Part shown: one piece after another, positions 24,493 to 33,736 of the stretch | How the letters are laid out: the number at the start of each line of letters is the position of its first letter | Position numbering within the stretch: the first letter of the stretch is position 1 | NCBI RefSeq assembly: GCF_021043605.1 | Contig: NZ_JAJNFB010000010.1 | Span: 1-42,740 of the forward strand | DNA length: 42,740 nt | Reading direction: 5' to 3' | Source of the DNA: Borreliella americana | Lineage (GTDB): Bacteria > Spirochaetota > Spirochaetia > Borreliales > Borreliaceae | The notes under the pieces: generated by a model | Told to the model about the DNA's origin: nothing | What the model saw: only the letters and a program-made list of their open reading frames with translations | The model's database searches: none | Program-made: the position numbers and the translations under genes

Positions 24493-25272
24493 ATGTTGGG
24501 ATTTTTTAATTTTAAAAACAAAAAGAAGAAAAAAGGAAGCCCAGAAAATGATCTTGAAGATAAGTCGAATATTGAAACTTCTTTGATAAAAAATTTCAAT
24601 GCGCTTAAAGAAACTATTGTAAAAGAGATTATGATTCCCAGGATAGGGGTTATATTTGTTGATTATGCTAAGAGCAAGGACGAGCTTTTAAGGGTTGTAA
24701 CATCTAGCAGTCATTCAAGATTTCCTGTGTATCATGGTACCATTGACAATATTGTTGGGATAATCCATACAAGAGACATACTATTGCACATGTGTAAAAA
24801 AGATTTTTACGAAATAGACTTAAAAGATATTATGCGAAAAGTTATGTTTGTTCCCGAAAGCAAAAAAACAGACTCTCTTTTAAAAGAATTTCAAGAAAAT
24901 CATGTTCATATTGCAATTGTGGTTGATGAGTATGGTGGGGTTTCGGGGCTTGTAACACTTGAAGATATTCTTGAAGAGATAGTAGGTGACATTCAAGATG
25001 AATTTGACAACGAACTTGATGAAATAGTTCGTCTTGATGATGGATCTTATCTTTGTGATGCAAGAATTTTAATAGAGGATTTAAATGAGAAACTTAATTT
25101 AAATTTGCCAAATGGAGACTTTGATACTCTTGGTGGTTTTGTTTATGATCTTTTTGGGAGGATTCCTTTGAAAAATGAAAAGGTAGAGTATAACAATTTA
25201 GTTTTTTCAATTAAAAATATGCATCAAAGAAATATTAAGGTGATAAAGATTTCCGAGAAGGAAGGTTTATGA
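24493..25272 (+). CDS. CBS-domain protein of the HlyC/CorC family
   Basis: The 259-residue cytoplasmic protein has two CBS domains (about 35-165), with KEIMIPRIGVIFVD, SRFPVYHGTIDNIVGIIHTRD and HIAIVVDEYGGVSGLVTLEDILEEIVGDIQDE. A C-terminal CorC/HlyC transporter-associated domain follows (about 175-255), with LDDGSYLCDARILIEDLNEKL and GDFDTLGGFVYDLFGRIP. The membrane CNNM domain found in larger relatives is absent, as in E. coli CorC (YbeX). A role in divalent cation homeostasis is usually proposed; the molecular activity is not settled. It is adjacent to ybeY with no gap and overlaps the TPR gene by 4 bases. Confidence 0.9.
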   Translation: MLGFFNFKNKKKKKGSPENDLEDKSNIETSLIKNFNALKETIVKEIMIPRIGVIFVDYAKSKDELLRVVTSSSHSRFPVYHGTIDNIVGIIHTRDILLHMCKKDFYEIDLKDIMRKVMFVPESKKTDSLLKEFQENHVHIAIVVDEYGGVSGLVTLEDILEEIVGDIQDEFDNELDEIVRLDDGSYLCDARILIEDLNEKLNLNLPNGDFDTLGGFVYDLFGRIPLKNEKVEYNNLVFSIKNMHQRNIKVIKISEKEGL

Positions 25273-27239
25273 ATTTTAATTGGTTTTTAATTTTATTCCT
25301 TTTTAATTTTAGCGCTCTATTAGGAAGTGATACTACAGCATTAGGACATTATCAAAAGGCCCATGAGTATTATTTATCTAAAAGGTATTATGATGCTATT
25401 GATGAACTTGTTGAGGCTATAAAAATTAATCCCAATTATTATGAAGCTTATAAATTTATTGCATCAATTTACTATTCCCTTAAGATATATACTCAAGCAC
25501 AATTTTTCATAGAGAAAGCCGCTAAAATGTCTAATGAAGACACTGAGTATAAAATTCTTTACGCAAATATATTGTTAAAAAATGATAAAATTGATCAAGC
25601 AAAAAAAATCTATTCTGAGGTTTTAGTTAAACAAAGGAATAATATTGATGCTTTGGTTGGACTTGCTTCAATTTTTGAAAAAAATGGATTATTTATAGCC
25701 GCGGCTAATTATTATTTATCTATTCTTGATTATAGTCAAAATAATTATAGTGCTTTTGAACATCTTATGGATATTTATCAAAGGCTAGGAATGCATGACA
25801 AAATTAGGCATTTGATAAATAAAGTCAGGGTGAATTTTTTATCTTTTCCAGATTTTCATAAAAGAGTAGCTGAATTTTATATTAGTATTAATAATTTAGG
25901 GCTTGCTGAAAAGTATGCTTTAAATTATTTGGCCTTAATTGAAAGCTCTTACAAAGATTTTGGAGTTGTTGATGCGTATCGACTGCTTGCGCTTGTTTAT
26001 TTGCATGAATTTAAATATGAGGATGCAATAGAGGCATTGCAGAAAGCTATTTTGGTTAATAAAGATTCTGATGAGCTTTATTATTTATTGGGATATTCTT
26101 ATTTAAAATTTGGAGATATTGAAAAAGCTATTTTAAATTTGGAGCGAGCTAAAAATCTTAAAAAAGATTTAGAATTTTATAATATTGCTCTTGAGGAGAG
26201 TTTTTTCGCATCTAATTTTAGAAATTTTTTGAAAAATAATTCCAATGTTAAAATTTCTAAACATTATGAAAATGAGGGACTTAAAGCTTTTAAAGCTTTA
26301 AATTTAAATAAAGCATTGTTTAATGCAAAAAATGCTGTTGATATTTGGCCTGATAATGATAGTGCTAGGTTTTTGCTTTCAAAAATATACAAGCTTGTGA
26401 ATTTAGATATTATGGCTTATGAGCAGCTTTTTTATTTAGTAAAACAGCGAAATTCTACTGATTCTAGAATTTTAGATTTTTATGATGTTGTGTCTTTTGA
26501 TGTTAGAAAGTCTTTATTTTATAAATATGGATATAAAAGTATTGCTGATTTTAATAAGCTTTACGATGACAGAGTGGTTTATAAAATGGCTATTTTTACT
26601 CAAAGTGAAAATAAGTTTTTTGGGGCAAATGATTTAATATTAAGATATGCTGAAAGGGTGCTTGAACGCAATTTAAATATGGAAATAGTTAATTATAACT
26701 TTGATTACAATAAAAATAGAGATTATCTGATTAATAATTTTTCCGAAGGGTTTTCTTATTCAAGGAATAATAATTTGGATTTATTTTTAATTTTTGATTT
26801 TAAGGCAGATATTTTAAAAAATACAGCCACTTTGGTAGTGGATATTTTTTCAGGTAAAACAGGGATCAAAGTTGTTTCTTTCTCTTATGATGTGGGGGGT
26901 ATTAATTATTTAAGCAATGCTTTAAATTCTCTTTCAAAAGATTTTCATGATTATTTACCCAAAAAAGGAAAGATTCTTCAAATTAAAAATGACGATGCTC
27001 TTATTAATCTTGGTCAAGTAAGCGATGTTGTAAAAGGCGATGTTTTTTTAATTCTTAAAGAAGGTGCTTTAAATAGTGATACTAGAGATTCTGGTTTTAT
27101 TGTTTACAAAAAATCAGATATTTTAGGAGAAATTTTAATTGAGGATATAAGTGATTATATTTCTAGAGGCACTATAAAATCTTCTACCTTTTTAAAGGAT
27201 TATATTCAAGAAGGAGCCACTGTGCTTATAAAAAGATAG
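25269..27239 (+). CDS. Secreted TPR protein with a C-terminal CsgG/FlgT-like region
   Basis: The 656-residue protein begins with a signal peptide (ends near SALLGSD). Tetratricopeptide repeats fill about 25-400, for example HYQKAHEYYLSKRYYDAID, AYRLLALVYLHEFKYEDAI and LYYLLGYSYLKFGDIEKAI. From about residue 435 a different domain begins (KMAIFTQSENKFFGANDLIL through NLDLFLIFDFKADI), resembling the TolB-N/CsgG type of periplasmic fold. A C-terminal 85-residue module (KILQIKNDDALINLGQ, GDVFLILKEG, GEILIEDISDY) recalls the FlgT C-terminal domain. A periplasmic scaffold role is inferred. The ATG overlaps the preceding gene by 4 bases. Confidence 0.75.
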   Translation: MNFNWFLILFLFNFSALLGSDTTALGHYQKAHEYYLSKRYYDAIDELVEAIKINPNYYEAYKFIASIYYSLKIYTQAQFFIEKAAKMSNEDTEYKILYANILLKNDKIDQAKKIYSEVLVKQRNNIDALVGLASIFEKNGLFIAAANYYLSILDYSQNNYSAFEHLMDIYQRLGMHDKIRHLINKVRVNFLSFPDFHKRVAEFYISINNLGLAEKYALNYLALIESSYKDFGVVDAYRLLALVYLHEFKYEDAIEALQKAILVNKDSDELYYLLGYSYLKFGDIEKAILNLERAKNLKKDLEFYNIALEESFFASNFRNFLKNNSNVKISKHYENEGLKAFKALNLNKALFNAKNAVDIWPDNDSARFLLSKIYKLVNLDIMAYEQLFYLVKQRNSTDSRILDFYDVVSFDVRKSLFYKYGYKSIADFNKLYDDRVVYKMAIFTQSENKFFGANDLILRYAERVLERNLNMEIVNYNFDYNKNRDYLINNFSEGFSYSRNNNLDLFLIFDFKADILKNTATLVVDIFSGKTGIKVVSFSYDVGGINYLSNALNSLSKDFHDYLPKKGKILQIKNDDALINLGQVSDVVKGDVFLILKEGALNSDTRDSGFIVYKKSDILGEILIEDISDYISRGTIKSSTFLKDYIQEGATVLIKR

Positions 27240-27240
27240 T

Positions 27241-27270
27241 TTGACACTTGTTATTAATTTGTGATTTAAT
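27241..27270 (+). promoter_or_regulatory. Promoter of the gap-pgk-tpiA-secG operon
   Basis: A perfect -35 TTGACA (27241-27246) is followed after 18 bases by TTTAAT (27265-27270). An inverted repeat (TTATTAA at 27251-27257 and TTAATAA at 27266-27272) overlaps the spacer and -10, leaving room for repressor control. The start of transcription would be near 27277. Confidence 0.7.
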
Positions 27271-27312
27271 AATTCTAGTAAGAATAAAATCAAAAAAATT
27301 GGAGGATTTTGT

Positions 27313-28320
27313 ATGAAATTGGCTATTAATGGCTTTGGGCGTATTGGTAGAAATGTTTTTAAGATTGCTTTTGAAAGAGGAATTGATATTGTAGCAATAA
27401 ATGATTTAACAGATCCTAAAACTCTTGCACATCTTTTAAAGTATGATTCGACTTTTGGAGTATATAATAAAAAAGTTGAGTCAAGAGATGGTGCTATTGT
27501 TGTGGATGGAAGAGAAATAAAAATTATTGCTGAGAGAGACCCAAAAAATCTTCCTTGGGCAAAGCTTGGAATTGATGTTGTGATTGAGTCAACAGGTGTT
27601 TTTTCATCAGCAACTAGTGATAAAGGGGGATATCTTGATCATGTGAATCATGCTGGTGCTAAGAAAGTTATTTTAACAGTTCCTGCTAAAGACGAGATTA
27701 AAACAATAGTTCTTGGTGTAAATGATCACGATATTAATTCTGATTTAAAGGCTGTGTCAAATGCTTCATGTACAACCAATTGCTTGGCTCCTCTTGCAAA
27801 AGTACTTCATGAATCATTTGGAATTGAACAAGGACTTATGACAACAGTTCATGCTTATACTAATGATCAAAGAATTTTGGATCTTCCTCATTCCGATCTT
27901 AGACGAGCAAGAGCTGCTGCACTTTCTATTATTCCAACTTCAACTGGTGCTGCAAAAGCAGTTGGACTTGTTTTGCCTGAACTTAAGGGTAAGTTGAATG
28001 GGACTTCAATGAGGGTGCCTGTGCCAACAGGTTCAATTGTTGATCTTACAGTTCAACTCAAGAAAAAAAATGTTACAAAAGAAGAAATTAATTCTGTCCT
28101 CAAGAAGGCATCAGAAACATCTGAGCTTAAAGGCATTTTGGGGTACACGGAAGATCCAATTGTATCTTCAGATATAAAGGGGAATTCTCATTCTTCTATT
28201 GTTGATGGTCTTGAAACAATGGTTCTTGAAAATGGATTTTCAAAGGTGTTGTCATGGTATGACAATGAGTTTGGATATTCTACAAGAGTGGTTGACCTTG
28301 CTCAAAAATTGGTAAAATAA
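27313..28320 (+). CDS. gap: Glyceraldehyde-3-phosphate dehydrogenase
   Basis: This cytoplasmic glycolytic enzyme converts glyceraldehyde-3-phosphate, NAD and phosphate to 1,3-bisphosphoglycerate. At 335 residues it has the N-terminal NAD fold [12 protein letters not shown], the active-site SNASCTTNC (Cys153), the catalytic His180 in [10 protein letters not shown], and [15 protein letters not shown] at the C-terminus. A GGAGG ribosome site lies 7 bases before the ATG, and a good promoter precedes it. Borrelia depends on glycolysis for ATP, so this operon should be strongly expressed. Confidence 0.97.
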   Translation: MKLAINGFGRIGRNVFKIAFERGIDIVAINDLTDPKTLAHLLKYDSTFGVYNKKVESRDGAIVVDGREIKIIAERDPKNLPWAKLGIDVVIESTGVFSSATSDKGGYLDHVNHAGAKKVILTVPAKDEIKTIVLGVNDHDINSDLKAVSNASCTTNCLAPLAKVLHESFGIEQGLMTTVHAYTNDQRILDLPHSDLRRARAAALSIIPTSTGAAKAVGLVLPELKGKLNGTSMRVPVPTGSIVDLTVQLKKKNVTKEEINSVLKKASETSELKGILGYTEDPIVSSDIKGNSHSSIVDGLETMVLENGFSKVLSWYDNEFGYSTRVVDLAQKLVK

Positions 28321-28339
28321 GTAGGCTTGAGGTAATAAA

Positions 28340-29521
28340 ATGTCAATAAAAACAGTAAAAGACTTTAGTAGCTTTGCGGGCAAGCGAGCTTTAGTAAGAT
28401 GTGATTTTAATGTTCCCCTAAAAGAGGGGAACATTAGCGATGATACTAGAATTAGGGCCGCATTGTCTACAATAGAGTATCTCAAAGAAAGAGGAGCCAG
28501 GATTGTACTTGTAAGTCATTTGGGTAGACCAGAGGGAAAGAAAAATCCTAAATATTCTCTTAAACCGGTTGCCAATAGATTGTCAGAGCTTTTAGGCCAA
28601 GGTGTCAAGATGCTTTCTGATTGTATTGGAAGTGAAATTGTAAATAGTACCTTGCAAATGAAGGATGGGGATGTTGTATTGCTTGAAAATGTAAGGTATT
28701 ATGCAGAAGAAGAGAAAAATGATATAAATTTTGCAAAAAAACTTTCTGAGAATGGAGATGTTTTTGTAAATGATGCCTTTGGTGCAGCTCATAGAGGTCA
28801 TGCTTCAACTGTAGGGGTTGCCGATTATTTGCCGTCTGTTGGTGGATTTTTAATGGAAAAAGAAGATAAATTTCTTGGTGGAATATTGAAAAATCCCGAA
28901 AGGCCATTTGTTTCAATTATTGGTGGTTCCAAGGTTTCTTCAAAGATTGCGGTACTAGAATCACTTTTGTCAAAGTCAAATGTAGTTGTGATTGGTGGTG
29001 GAATGGCTTATACTTTTTTGCATTCCGAAGGATATTCTATAGGTAAATCTCTTTTAGAGGACGAGTATATTGATATAGCATCTTCTTTCTTAAGGAAAGC
29101 AAAAGAGCTGGGCGTTAAAGTAATTTTGCCGCTTGATCATATTGTGGCTGGTGATTTTAATAAAAATGCAACTCCTGAGTATATTGATTCCTTTAATATT
29201 CCTGAAAACAAGATTGGTATGGATATTGGAGCTAAGACTTTAAAAGAAATTGAAATGGTTGTAAAAACTGCCAAAACTATAATTTGGAATGGCCCTCTTG
29301 GTGTGTTTGAATTTGATTTATTTTCAAAAGGAACTGCTCAGGTTGCCGAAATGGTAGCATCTTGCTCAGGTTTAACTGTTGTTGGTGGTGGAGATTCTGT
29401 TGCAGCTGTTAATAAATTTAATTTATCTGATAAAATTACTCATGTTTCAACAGGTGGTGGCGCATCACTTGAATATCTTGAAGGAAAAATTTTGCCGGGT
29501 ATTAAGGTTTTGGAGAATTAA
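28340..29521 (+). CDS. pgk: Phosphoglycerate kinase
   Basis: This enzyme makes ATP from 1,3-bisphosphoglycerate. The 393-residue protein has the substrate-binding RCDFNVPLK near the N-terminus, [34 protein letters not shown], the hinge WNGPLGVFE, and the nucleotide-binding [14 protein letters not shown] near the C-terminus. Length and motifs are normal. It lies 19 bases after gap with its own GAGG site, and tpiA starts 1 base after its stop. Confidence 0.97.
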   Translation: MSIKTVKDFSSFAGKRALVRCDFNVPLKEGNISDDTRIRAALSTIEYLKERGARIVLVSHLGRPEGKKNPKYSLKPVANRLSELLGQGVKMLSDCIGSEIVNSTLQMKDGDVVLLENVRYYAEEEKNDINFAKKLSENGDVFVNDAFGAAHRGHASTVGVADYLPSVGGFLMEKEDKFLGGILKNPERPFVSIIGGSKVSSKIAVLESLLSKSNVVVIGGGMAYTFLHSEGYSIGKSLLEDEYIDIASSFLRKAKELGVKVILPLDHIVAGDFNKNATPEYIDSFNIPENKIGMDIGAKTLKEIEMVVKTAKTIIWNGPLGVFEFDLFSKGTAQVAEMVASCSGLTVVGGGDSVAAVNKFNLSDKITHVSTGGGASLEYLEGKILPGIKVLEN

Positions 29522-29522
29522 A

Positions 29523-30284
29523 ATGAGAAAAACATTTTTAGCGGGAAATTGGAAAATGCATTATACAAGTGCAGAAGCTTCTATTGTTGCAAAAGAAATT
29601 GCAACTAAGGTTAAGACTTTAAAAGATGATGTTGTAATAATGATAACTCCTCCATTTACGGCTTTATCTAAGGTTTCAGAATGTATTAAGGATAGTAATA
29701 TTCTCCTTGGTGCTCAAAATATGTCTTATATGGAAAGTGGAGCAAGGACAAGTGAAATATCACCTTCAATGCTTTTGGAATTTGGAGTAGAATATGTTAT
29801 ACTTGGTCATTCTGAATGTAGATTGTATTTATCAGAAACAGATGAAATAATAAATAAAAAGATTCTTGCAGGACTTAAGCATCCTTTTAAATATTTAATT
29901 CTTTGTGTTGGAGAAACTCTTGATGAGAGAGATTCTGGGAAAACTTTAGACGTTGTTTTAAATCAGGTTAAAAATGGGTTAAATTGTGTTTCTGAATCAG
30001 ATATTAAAAGGATAATTTTAGCTTATGAACCTGTTTGGGCAATTGGAACGGGTAAAACCGCAACTAAAGAGGAAGCAGAAACAGTTCATAAGGCAATTAG
30101 ACTTGAGATTATGAAGCTTTATTCAAAGTCAGCTTCAGACAATATTATAATTCAGTATGGGGGCTCTGTTAATTCAAGCAATGTAAAAGAGCTTATGAAT
30201 GAGTCCAATATTGATGGTGCACTAATAGGTGGAGCATCTTTAAAGGCCGAATCTTTTTTATCTATAATTAATAATGTTCTTTAG
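29523..30284 (+). CDS. tpiA: Triosephosphate isomerase
   Basis: This enzyme interconverts dihydroxyacetone phosphate and glyceraldehyde-3-phosphate. The 253-residue protein shows FLAGNWKMH (catalytic Lys11), the HSECR loop histidine segment [11 protein letters not shown], the catalytic glutamate in [15 protein letters not shown], and [10 protein letters not shown] for phosphate binding. The frame is open further upstream inside pgk, but ATG 29523 gives the standard N-terminus [11 protein letters not shown]. It is coupled to pgk (1-base gap). Confidence 0.97.
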   Translation: MRKTFLAGNWKMHYTSAEASIVAKEIATKVKTLKDDVVIMITPPFTALSKVSECIKDSNILLGAQNMSYMESGARTSEISPSMLLEFGVEYVILGHSECRLYLSETDEIINKKILAGLKHPFKYLILCVGETLDERDSGKTLDVVLNQVKNGLNCVSESDIKRIILAYEPVWAIGTGKTATKEEAETVHKAIRLEIMKLYSKSASDNIIIQYGGSVNSSNVKELMNESNIDGALIGGASLKAESFLSIINNVL

Positions 30285-30301
30285 TTAAAGAGAGGTTTGT
30301 T

Positions 30302-30667
30302 TTGGATTTAGTTAGATTTTTTATTTTTATAATTTTTGTTATTGTTTCAATTTTTATTATTCTTTTGGTTTTAATTCAAGATGAGCAGGGCGATGGAATA
30401 GGTGGTGTTTTTGGGGGTGGTAGTTCTTCTATTTTTGGGGCAAAGTCTTCAAGTGTTGCTGTAAAGATTACTGGATTTTTTATAGCACTCTTTTTTATCT
30501 TTGTAGTTTTGTTATCTTTTCTAAACACTAGAAGAGCAGATGATAGCTTTCTAAATGATATAAAGACTAAAAACAAGAATAGTTCAACTTTCTGGGATGA
30601 TGAGAATAATAATAAATCAGATACCAACATTAATGAAATTAAAGAAAACAATTTGAAAGAGAAATGA
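30302..30667 (+). CDS. secG: Preprotein translocase subunit SecG
   Basis: This small membrane subunit of SecYEG has 121 residues and two helices: FFIFIIFVIVSIFIILLVLI at the N-terminus and ITGFFIALFFIFVVLLSFL (about 56-74). They are joined by the typical glycine/serine loop GGVFGGGSSSIFGAKSS, the strongest family signature. The C-terminal tail is charged and variable. The start is TTG 30302 with AGAGAGG just upstream. Being downstream of tpiA is the usual secG position in many bacteria. Confidence 0.94.
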   Translation: MDLVRFFIFIIFVIVSIFIILLVLIQDEQGDGIGGVFGGGSSSIFGAKSSSVAVKITGFFIALFFIFVVLLSFLNTRRADDSFLNDIKTKNKNSSTFWDDENNNKSDTNINEIKENNLKEK

Positions 30668-30764
30668 TTTAAATTGGTTATCGTTGTTTATGCTAAGAGT
30701 AGTATTTAAGTAGAGTTTTTACATAAAGAAATTTTAAATCTAACCATTATTAAATTTGTTAATT

Positions 30765-31436
30765 TTATTGAAAGTTTATTATATTTCTATTGTGTTTTTT
30801 TAAATAATCTAAAGCGCTGCTAAAATGATTTGATCCTAAAAATCCATTGTTTGCTGAATATGGCGATGGATGACTTGTTTCAAGAATTAGATGCTTTGTT
30901 GGGTTAATTAGCCCTTTTTTGCTTCTTGCTAAATTGCCCCAAAGCATAAACACAATGTTTTTCAAATTTTTAGAGATTATTTTTATTACTTCATCTGTAA
31001 AAATTTCCCATCCAATGGCTTTGTGAGAAGAAGGCTTGCCTTCTTCGACTGTTAAGATTGTATTTATCAGAAATACACCTTGAATTGCCCATCTTTTCAA
31101 ATCTCCATTTGGGATGGTTTTTATTTTTAAACTTTTTTCTATTTCTTTAAATATGTTTTGTAAAGACGGTGGAATTTTGATTTTTGAATCTACAGAAAAA
31201 GCAAGTCCATTTGCTTGATTTTTTCCATGGTATGGATCTTGTCCAATTATTACCACTTTTATATCTTTAAATGGTAAAGAATTAAAAGCATTGAATATAA
31301 GTCTTGGAGGAGGAAATATTTTTCCATTTTTTGTTTTATATTCATGTTTTATAAATCTCACAAGCTTTTTAAAGTACTCTTTGTTAAATTCATTATTTAA
31401 AACTTCTTTCCAAGATTCTTCAATTTTTACTTTCAT
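30765..31436 (-). CDS. ung: Uracil-DNA glycosylase
   Basis: This enzyme removes uracil from DNA. The 223-residue protein carries the water-activating motif GQDPYHG (Asp67), the uracil pocket LAFSV, the LWGN strand in [14 protein letters not shown], and the catalytic-loop [18 protein letters not shown] (about 187-205). It is family 1 by all motifs. It is convergent with secG, with about 97 bases between the stops, and divergent from the methyltransferase gene. Confidence 0.96.
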   Translation of the reverse strand: MKVKIEESWKEVLNNEFNKEYFKKLVRFIKHEYKTKNGKIFPPPRLIFNAFNSLPFKDIKVVIIGQDPYHGKNQANGLAFSVDSKIKIPPSLQNIFKEIEKSLKIKTIPNGDLKRWAIQGVFLINTILTVEEGKPSSHKAIGWEIFTDEVIKIISKNLKNIVFMLWGNLARSKKGLINPTKHLILETSHPSPYSANNGFLGSNHFSSALDYLKKHNRNIINFQ

Positions 31437-31519
31437 TTTTGTATTATATAAGAAATAGTTTGTAATTTGAAATATATTAAAGAAAACAATTTTGTTATTT
31501 TTGAAATTTAATTTTTATT

Positions 31520-32176
31520 ATGGATGATGATGTATTAAAAAGAATAGGTGTTTTATCTAAATTTATTACAGATGAAAAAAAAGCTAGGATTGAGAAAGTA
31601 TTAAGTCTTCGCACTAATTATTTAACATTTGCATTAGAAGACATTTTTCAGTCTCAGAATGCAAGCGCTACTATTAGAACGGGTGAAATTTTAGGACTTA
31701 GTGATGTTCATGTTATTGAAAAAAAGAATAAGTATACTTTAAATCCAGATGTTACTTTAGGATCTTCACAATGGATAAATTTAAATAAATATAAAAATGC
31801 TACTTTTGCAATTGATAGATTAAGGTCTGATGGATATAAAATAGTGGCCACATCTTTGAATGAAAAATCAATAAATCTTGAAAATTTTCCAATTAACAAT
31901 AAAATGGCGATATTTTTTGGCACAGAACTAACAGGGCTTAGTGCAGAAGTTTTAGAAGTTGCCGATTTATATGTAAAAATCCCTATGTATGGATTTACTC
32001 AAAGTTATAATATTTCTGTGGCTGTTTCGATAGTTATATATTCTTTGTTGATTCGCTTAAGAAAAAGCAGCATTGATTACTTGCTAAATGAAGTTGAGAA
32101 ATCAAATTTGAGATTAAAATATTATAGACAAGTTGTTAAAAATTATCAATTTATTGAAAATCTTATTAATTCTTAA
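31520..32176 (+). CDS. TrmH/SpoU family RNA 2'-O-methyltransferase
   Basis: The 218-residue SPOUT methyltransferase shows the three TrmH motifs: NASATIRTGEILGLSDVHVIE (motif 1, with the conserved Asn and Arg), MAIFFGTELTGLS (motif 2), and IPMYGFTQSYNISVAVSIVIY (motif 3). The length and motif-3 IPMxGFxQSxNxSVAxxI form fit the tRNA Gm18 methyltransferase TrmH. Which RNA it acts on is inferred. No Shine-Dalgarno site is visible before ATG 31520, and a -10-like TTTAAT lies only 7 bases upstream, so it too might be leaderless. Its stop overlaps the stop of the convergent transporter gene. Confidence 0.88.
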   Translation: MDDDVLKRIGVLSKFITDEKKARIEKVLSLRTNYLTFALEDIFQSQNASATIRTGEILGLSDVHVIEKKNKYTLNPDVTLGSSQWINLNKYKNATFAIDRLRSDGYKIVATSLNEKSINLENFPINNKMAIFFGTELTGLSAEVLEVADLYVKIPMYGFTQSYNISVAVSIVIYSLLIRLRKSSIDYLLNEVEKSNLRLKYYRQVVKNYQFIENLINS

Positions 32177-32877
32177 GCCTCTCTTATTTTTTTCCAAGAA
32201 TTTAGAAATAGGTAAAAAATGGTATCGATTGAAATTATTATTAATGTAATAATTAGGGAACCTTTTATAAGTTCGATATTTTTTGTTTCAGGATAAAATT
32301 TAAGTATTGTGTTTATAGCTATTGAAACTAGCAAATTAGCTATATATCCAGAAATTAGTCTTGATAGAGGATGAATAATGATCCACAAAGATTTTATTTT
32401 TATTTGCTTAAAATAATTATATAGTAAGATGTTTATATATTGGGATAAAAAAAACACATAAGTTCCAATTAATATTGTTAAAATATATGTACAGTTATTA
32501 AACAGTATTTTAAAATGAATATCTGCGGTGTCTAATTTATTACGATTAAATAGTATCATAAAATTAATCATAATTGTAAAAGTTATGTTTAACAAAAGGC
32601 TCAATATAACAGATTTTGTTGCTTCTTTTTTGCTGTATTTTTCTACCATTAAGTTTAAAGAGAATAATGCCGATAAAAAGGTAATACCTGATAAATTTAA
32701 TAACATTCCAAATGTTTTTAAATTTCTTAATATTATAATATTTGACATTGTTGAAATAATTGCATTGAAACAAAAAAGCCCAGATTTTCCAAAAAATCGG
32801 TAAAGAATTCCCAATGTTGCATATGTAAATAGAACCATTCCTATCCACAAGCTTAAATCAAACATATCTTTATTCAT
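32173..32877 (-). CDS. Divergent YhhQ-like membrane protein (degenerate paralogue)
   Basis: The 234-residue protein has about six membrane helices and aligns by eye with its upstream neighbour along most of its length: KSGLFCFNAIISTMSNIIIL, SLNLMVEKYSKKEATKSV and HPLSRLISGYIANLLVSIA. In the YhhQ (queuosine precursor transporter) family the corresponding positions carry an Asp before the SE-x-YGKK element and an Arg and an Asp in the RxNGSTxxSxxxDT element. Here they are Asn75, a hydrophobic/His stretch and Ala180. It is probably an old tandem duplicate with changed substrate or lost transport. It lies 64 bases after the better-conserved copy. Confidence 0.72.
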   Translation of the reverse strand: MNKDMFDLSLWIGMVLFTYATLGILYRFFGKSGLFCFNAIISTMSNIIILRNLKTFGMLLNLSGITFLSALFSLNLMVEKYSKKEATKSVILSLLLNITFTIMINFMILFNRNKLDTADIHFKILFNNCTYILTILIGTYVFFLSQYINILLYNYFKQIKIKSLWIIIHPLSRLISGYIANLLVSIAINTILKFYPETKNIELIKGSLIITLIIISIDTIFYLFLNSWKKIREA

Positions 32878-32941
32878 AACATTTAATTGTACCAGATTAA
32901 TTATCTTAGATAAAGTTTTTTATTTATGCAAATTAACTTTT

Positions 32942-33619
32942 TCATTTTTGAAGCTTTATATATTTTACAAAAAAATATATAAAAGGTGTTCCCAAAATTC
33001 CTGCTAGACCTTTAATTAGGTATGTGGAAATTACTATATCTAGGAAAGCTTGCCTTGGAAATACTTTAAAATATGTTGCTATGCCTACAAAAATTGTTGT
33101 ATCTATTAAGCCACTTATTAATGTTGATCCATTGGTTCTGAAAAATAAAAATTTAGGAAATTTTTTTTTAATAAGCTGATATAGATAAACATCGTTTAAT
33201 TGGGATACTAGGTATGCAACAAGAGATGCTAATAGCAAAGCTGGTATTGAAGAGAAAATGTTTTCTAAACTTTTAAAATTTTCTTGAGTTCTATTTGACA
33301 TAAAGTGTATTTGTGCATTTGTTAATACTGCAAAGACAATAAAGCTGATAAATCCAATGTAAACGGCTTTTTTTGAAGTTTTTTTCCCATAAAATTCTGA
33401 GAGAATGTCTGTTGCAATGTATGATGATGCATAAATAATGTTGCCCAATGTAGCATTAATTCCAAATATTGTAATTTGTTTTAAAACTTGAATGTTTGCT
33501 ATAATAATTGCTACTGCAACCCATGCAAATAATCCGTTTTTTTTAAAAAAAAAGGATACAATAATCAAAAATGAATAAGTAGTAATTAGCATAAAAACCC
33601 ACAAAATTTCATTAAACAT
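32942..33619 (-). CDS. YhhQ/VUT family queuosine-precursor transporter
   Basis: The 225-residue inner-membrane protein has six predicted helices. Family elements are YIATDILSEFYGKKTSKKAV (67-86; Asp71 and Glu75) and FFRTNGSTLISGLIDTTIFV (159-178; Arg161 and Asp173). YhhQ imports the 7-deazaguanine precursor of queuosine. I recall that B. burgdorferi has the late enzymes Tgt and QueA but not the de novo pathway, which would make salvage sensible; that part is memory, not seen here. It is followed by a divergent tandem copy. Confidence 0.84.
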   Translation of the reverse strand: MFNEILWVFMLITTYSFLIIVSFFFKKNGLFAWVAVAIIIANIQVLKQITIFGINATLGNIIYASSYIATDILSEFYGKKTSKKAVYIGFISFIVFAVLTNAQIHFMSNRTQENFKSLENIFSSIPALLLASLVAYLVSQLNDVYLYQLIKKKFPKFLFFRTNGSTLISGLIDTTIFVGIATYFKVFPRQAFLDIVISTYLIKGLAGILGTPFIYFFVKYIKLQK

Positions 33620-33694
33620 AAAATTACCTTTTACTAATATTGGATTTACTATTATAAAATTTTAGCTTAGTTTTTTCAAATAAGACTTTAAGCA

Positions 33695-33723
33695 TTGTTG
33701 TTTTCTTAAAATTATGCTATAGT
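33695..33723 (+). promoter_or_regulatory. Promoter of the tmRNA gene
   Basis: TTGTTG (33695-33700), a 17-base spacer and TATAGT (33718-33723), with an upstream TGC extended -10, are seen. Transcription would begin about 7 bases before the mature 5' end at 33737, consistent with RNase P trimming. Confidence 0.7.
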
Positions 33724-33736
33724 GGCTTTTATATGA

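Noticed and set aside
24842-25063. His-rich minus-strand frame inside the CBS protein gene
   Set aside because: The composition follows from the opposite coding frame, and the plus-strand gene is clearly real.
28605-28916. 103-residue minus-strand frame rich in His and Gln inside pgk
   Set aside because: Low-complexity shadow of the conserved pgk frame, with no ribosome site or promoter.
29379-29522. Longer open frame before tpiA, inside pgk
   Set aside because: ATG 29523 gives the exact family N-terminus [11 protein letters not shown]. The extra 48 residues are the pgk sequence read in another frame.
30668-30764. Possible hairpin between secG and ung
   Set aside because: Arms (GGTTA and TAACC surroundings) do not pair over more than a few bases.
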